DNA of 64,000 nt from Hydrogenoanaerobacterium saccharovorans (GTDB taxonomy: Bacteria > Bacillota > Clostridia > Oscillospirales > Ruminococcaceae): positions 310,001-374,000 of the forward strand of contig NZ_RKRD01000001.1 in the NCBI RefSeq assembly GCF_003814745.1. Reading direction: 5' to 3'. The first letter of the stretch is position 1, and the number at the start of each line of letters is the position of its first letter. Under the pieces are notes generated by a model. It ran no database searches. It was given only the letters and a program-made list of their open reading frames with translations, and had not been told where the DNA came from. The translations under genes and the position numbers were made by a program. This document shows positions 61,375-64,000 of this stretch, piece after piece.

Positions 61375-62562
61375 ATGAAAAAGTTACTTGCACTGGTTCT
61401 TAGCGTATTGATGCTTGCAGCATTGGTTACAGGGTGCGCATCCACTCCGTCATCCGGTTCTGCACCGGCGGCGGACGGCTCGGCTCCTGCTGAAAAACGC
61501 ACAATCAAGCTTGGTGTGCTTGCCCCGTTAACCGGTACAAATGCCGAATACGGAAAAGGCTTTGAAGTTGCTATGCAGATGGCGGTTGACAAAATCAACG
61601 CTGCCGGTGGTGCAAACGGCTACAAGTTGGAGCTTTCAGTCAAAGACTCTAAGGGCGACCAAAAAGAAAGCTCTGACCTTGCAAGACAATTTGCCGACGA
61701 TGAAGAGGTGATGGCGATTTTAGGTGACTTTACCTCGGGTGCCTGCATGGCAAACGCACCAATTGTTGATGAGGCAGGCATTGTTCAGCTTTCTCCCACA
61801 GCTTCAAACCCCGATTATGCAGGCATGAGCGATTTTTGCTTCAGCATCATGGGTCGTCAGGACGGCGAAGCCCCCTTCTATGCAAAATATATCCTTAAAA
61901 AATATATGGGTGCTAAAAAATTGGGTGTTATCTACATCAACAGCGACTGGGGCAAATCCTGCTACGATAACTTTAAAAAACAGGCAGATGTTGAAGGTTT
62001 GGAACTTGTTGAAACGGTAAGTTATGTACAGGACGAAAAAGACTTCTCCTCCTTAATTACAAAATTAAAAGCTGCAAACCCCGATACGATTTGTATTATG
62101 GATCAGGGTGCGGTTCCCCAAATTATCAACCAAATCAAATCCTCAGGTTGGGATATTCCTATCACTACACTGGGCCCGGGTACATCACAGCAGTTGATTG
62201 ATCTGTGTGGAAAAAATGCAGAGGGGTTGCTTCTCACCTCACCGTTTTTCTTTGACCCTGCGGATGCCGATATTACCGCTTGGAAAGACGAGTTTGTTTC
62301 TAAAGCAGGCTTTGAGCCTACCATCCATCCCGCTTGTGCTTACGACTGTGTTAACCTGATTGCAGAGGCGATTAAAGCAAGCGGAGACGGCGAAGTAACC
62401 AGACAAACCATCCGCGACAACCTTGCCAAAGTTGAAATGAAGGGTGTAACAGGCCCCATTAAATTCAACGAAACAGGCGATATTACAAGACAGTACCTCA
62501 TTTGCGGCGTCGAAAACGGCAAATACGTTGTCAAAGAGGGCTTTGATTACTCAAAAGAGTAA
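61375..62562 (+). CDS. Branched-chain amino acid/amide-type ABC substrate-binding lipoprotein
   Basis: 395 residues from the ATG at 61375 behind AGGAGGAG. The signal peptide ends in the lipobox LVTGC (lipid-anchored Cys at about 20). LivK-type fold: TIKLGVLAPLTGTNAEYGKGF, LGDFTSGACMANAPI, QLSPTASNPDY. The hydrophobic amino acid, amide or urea family (HAAT) is broad, so the ligand may be that of the ATC-hydrolase-like enzyme. A stable hairpin (62596-62634) separates it from livH. Confidence 0.9.
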   Translation: MKKLLALVLSVLMLAALVTGCASTPSSGSAPAADGSAPAEKRTIKLGVLAPLTGTNAEYGKGFEVAMQMAVDKINAAGGANGYKLELSVKDSKGDQKESSDLARQFADDEEVMAILGDFTSGACMANAPIVDEAGIVQLSPTASNPDYAGMSDFCFSIMGRQDGEAPFYAKYILKKYMGAKKLGVIYINSDWGKSCYDNFKKQADVEGLELVETVSYVQDEKDFSSLITKLKAANPDTICIMDQGAVPQIINQIKSSGWDIPITTLGPGTSQQLIDLCGKNAEGLLLTSPFFFDPADADITAWKDEFVSKAGFEPTIHPACAYDCVNLIAEAIKASGDGEVTRQTIRDNLAKVEMKGVTGPIKFNETGDITRQYLICGVENGKYVVKEGFDYSKE

Positions 62563-62595
62563 TTCTACCACGACATTCTTCTAAAAATCTGTTAC

Positions 62596-62634
62596 CGAAG
62601 TGCTTTGCAATATTTGCGATTGCAAAGCACTTCG
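62596..62634 (+). other. Perfect 16-bp hairpin between binding protein and permease genes
   Basis: CGAAGTGCTTTGCAAT pairs exactly with ATTGCAAAGCACTTCG around 7 bases, without a T run. Such hairpins protect the upstream mRNA and give more binding protein than permease. Confidence 0.75.
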
Positions 62635-62673
62635 AGTATCAGGCAGTTAAACTAAGTTTCGGGAGGAGTATTT

Positions 62674-63549
62674 ATGGAGTATTTTCTCAATCAGTTAATC
62701 AACGGATTGTGTCAAGGCGCCATATACGCGCTGATGGCAATTGGATACTCGGTTGTTGTTGGCGTGGTAGGAATGGTTACATTCACACACGGTGAAGTAA
62801 TTATGATTGGTGCATTCGCGTCTTTTTATGTTTTCGAGGCAGTGGGAAACAATTTGCTGCTAGGCGTTCTTGCAAGCTTTCTTGCATCGTGGCTGATCGG
62901 TATGTTTGTTTACAAGGTTTGTTACGAGCGGTTTTTTAATGCACCAAGGCATATATCGCTTATTTGCACCATCGGTGCCAGTATGCTGATTAAAAACCTT
63001 GCTCAAATCATCTTTGGTCCAAATCAAAAACCAATGCTGAATGTGGTTGAAAACCAATTTTTCAATATTGGTACAGTGCAAATTTCTATGGTACAGGTTA
63101 TTGTAATTATAACGGTTGTTGTATTGGCCGTTCTTCTTTCTCTGTTTTTTAATAAGACAAAATGGGGCATTGCATTACGTGCGGTCAGCCAAGATAAAGG
63201 TGCAGCCTATCTGATGGGCATAAATGTGAAAAGAACCGCGATGATCGGTAACTGCATCGGCTGCGGGCTTGGCGGCGTTGCAGGTATGCTCCTTGCAATA
63301 TATTATCAAACTCTAAGCGCTACCATGGGTGGCTCTATGGGTATGAAGGCATTTTCCTCGTCGGTTTTGGGCGGGCTAACCGATATTCGCTGCTCTGCGT
63401 TGGGCGGTTTGTGCATTGGCATTATTGAGAACCTTGGTATCACCGTTTCGTCAGCCAGTTTCCGCGATATTTTTGCGTTTGGCTTCCTCATTTTGGTACT
63501 CATCATCAAACCGGAAGGCTTTGCCTCCAAGAAAGGAGTACGCCCATAA
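62674..63549 (+). CDS. LivH-like ABC transporter permease
   Basis: 291 residues, about 8 membrane helices. Family start LINGLCQGAIYALMAIGYS, MVTFTHGEVIMIGAFAS, the cytoplasmic ATPase-contact region RAVSQDKGAAYLMGINV, and a conserved GGLTDIRCSALGG. The stop overlaps the livM start (TAATG). GGGAGGAG upstream. Confidence 0.92.
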   Translation: MEYFLNQLINGLCQGAIYALMAIGYSVVVGVVGMVTFTHGEVIMIGAFASFYVFEAVGNNLLLGVLASFLASWLIGMFVYKVCYERFFNAPRHISLICTIGASMLIKNLAQIIFGPNQKPMLNVVENQFFNIGTVQISMVQVIVIITVVVLAVLLSLFFNKTKWGIALRAVSQDKGAAYLMGINVKRTAMIGNCIGCGLGGVAGMLLAIYYQTLSATMGGSMGMKAFSSSVLGGLTDIRCSALGGLCIGIIENLGITVSSASFRDIFAFGFLILVLIIKPEGFASKKGVRP

Positions 63550-64000
63550 TGTCAGAAATAATTGAAAAATGTAAGGCTGTTACCAAAAAACATAAGCTTG
63601 CCTGTCTGCTGGTATTGTTGGTACTGCTCCTTTTTGTTCCGGTGTTTTTCCCAAAAAGCTATGTGATGGGGATACTGTGCCGTATCCTGATGTACGCAAC
63701 ACTTGCCGGTTCGCTCAATGCAATCAACGGCTACAGTGGGCAGACATGCATCGGACACGCCGGTTTCTTCTGCATCGGCACCTATTGTGAGGCAATTCTG
63801 GCAACCAGACTGGGGCTCGATTTTTGGATTTTGCTGCCGGTTGCAGGCTTAGTTACGGCGGTTATCGGCTTACTGATTGCACTGCCCACTTTAAAAATGA
63901 AGGGCATGTATCTTTCGATAGTAACGCTCGGCTTTTCTGAAATCGTTCGCCTGATTGCACTGAACTGGGAATGGCTGACAGGTGGGCCGATGGGCATTAA
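63549..64000 (+). CDS. LivM-like ABC transporter permease, N-terminal part (cut by window edge)
   Basis: 150 residues seen, from the ATG at 63549 to the window edge. Basic N-terminus, then membrane helices; family motif NGYSGQTCIGHAGFFCIGTY and the ATPase-contact stretch TLGFSEIVRLIALNWE. It pairs with LivH in one HAAT transporter. The ATPase genes livG and livF are expected beyond the edge. Confidence 0.92.
   Translation, partial: MSEIIEKCKAVTKKHKLACLLVLLVLLLFVPVFFPKSYVMGILCRILMYATLAGSLNAINGYSGQTCIGHAGFFCIGTYCEAILATRLGLDFWILLPVAGLVTAVIGLLIALPTLKMKGMYLSIVTLGFSEIVRLIALNWEWLTGGPMGI

Noticed and set aside
1..64000. CRISPR arrays, insertion sequences, phage genes, rRNA
   Set aside because: No regularly spaced repeats, transposase, integrase, capsid or rRNA sequence was seen in the window.

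Overview
The window looks like chromosome from an anaerobic, low-to-medium-GC Gram-positive of the class Clostridia, probably near the Oscillospiraceae/Ruminococcaceae. This rests on gene content: class III (oxygen-sensitive) ribonucleotide reductase, GTP-dependent PEP carboxykinase, PyrK/PyrD-type dihydroorotate dehydrogenase, membrane pyrophosphatase, an Rnf-related cluster, a spore photoproduct lyase, surface proteins ending in NPDTG plus a membrane anchor, strong Shine-Dalgarno sites and many intrinsic terminators. I saw no phage, insertion sequence, CRISPR array or rRNA.

Layout. 0-6 kb: the start of a secreted protein, two OmpR-type two-component systems (463-2216 and 5607-3869), an NPDTG surface protein (2354) and a structured intergenic region (3600-3868). 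6-19 kb: a DeoR regulator, pyrK-pyrD, a Cache-PAS-PAS-GGDEF cyclase, an iron/cobalamin-type binding lipoprotein, ilvBN, nagB, and the anaerobic nucleotide reductase region with NrdR-like boxes, a large subunit lacking its radical domain, a 52-residue protein carrying that domain, and nrdG. 18-28 kb, mostly minus strand: purine permease, pckG, tsaD-rimI, an HAD phosphatase, a glyoxalase-like protein and polA. 28-38 kb: racemase, dusB and four transport or sugar-kinase genes, then hppA and ychF on the minus strand. 38-43 kb: a third two-component system followed by htrA, then a structured RNA candidate and rpe. 43.8-47.7 kb: a MecA-like adaptor divergent from a compact rnfC-D-E-A-like operon. 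47.8-52.5 kb: a glycosidase-like protein, a patatin, an FkbM methyltransferase, trxA, tRNA-Gln, tRNA-Pro and a GNAT enzyme. 53-60 kb: chemoreceptor, HAD phosphatase, second NPDTG surface protein, DEAD-box helicase, splB. 60-64 kb: a GntR regulator divergent from an ATC-hydrolase-like enzyme and a Liv-type ABC transporter that runs off the window.

Most notable points. (1) The Rnf-like operon has no rnfG or rnfB, and comparison with remembered family motifs suggests it has lost most redox-cofactor residues while keeping the fold and the two [4Fe-4S] motifs of RnfC. (2) The NrdD glycyl-radical domain sits behind one in-frame stop codon with its own ribosome-binding site. (3) A structured RNA candidate lies at 42731-42922. 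(4) The two surface-protein paralogues have near-identical C-termini, and both are preceded by 11-bp-spaced TTACA direct repeats that resemble OmpR-family response-regulator sites.
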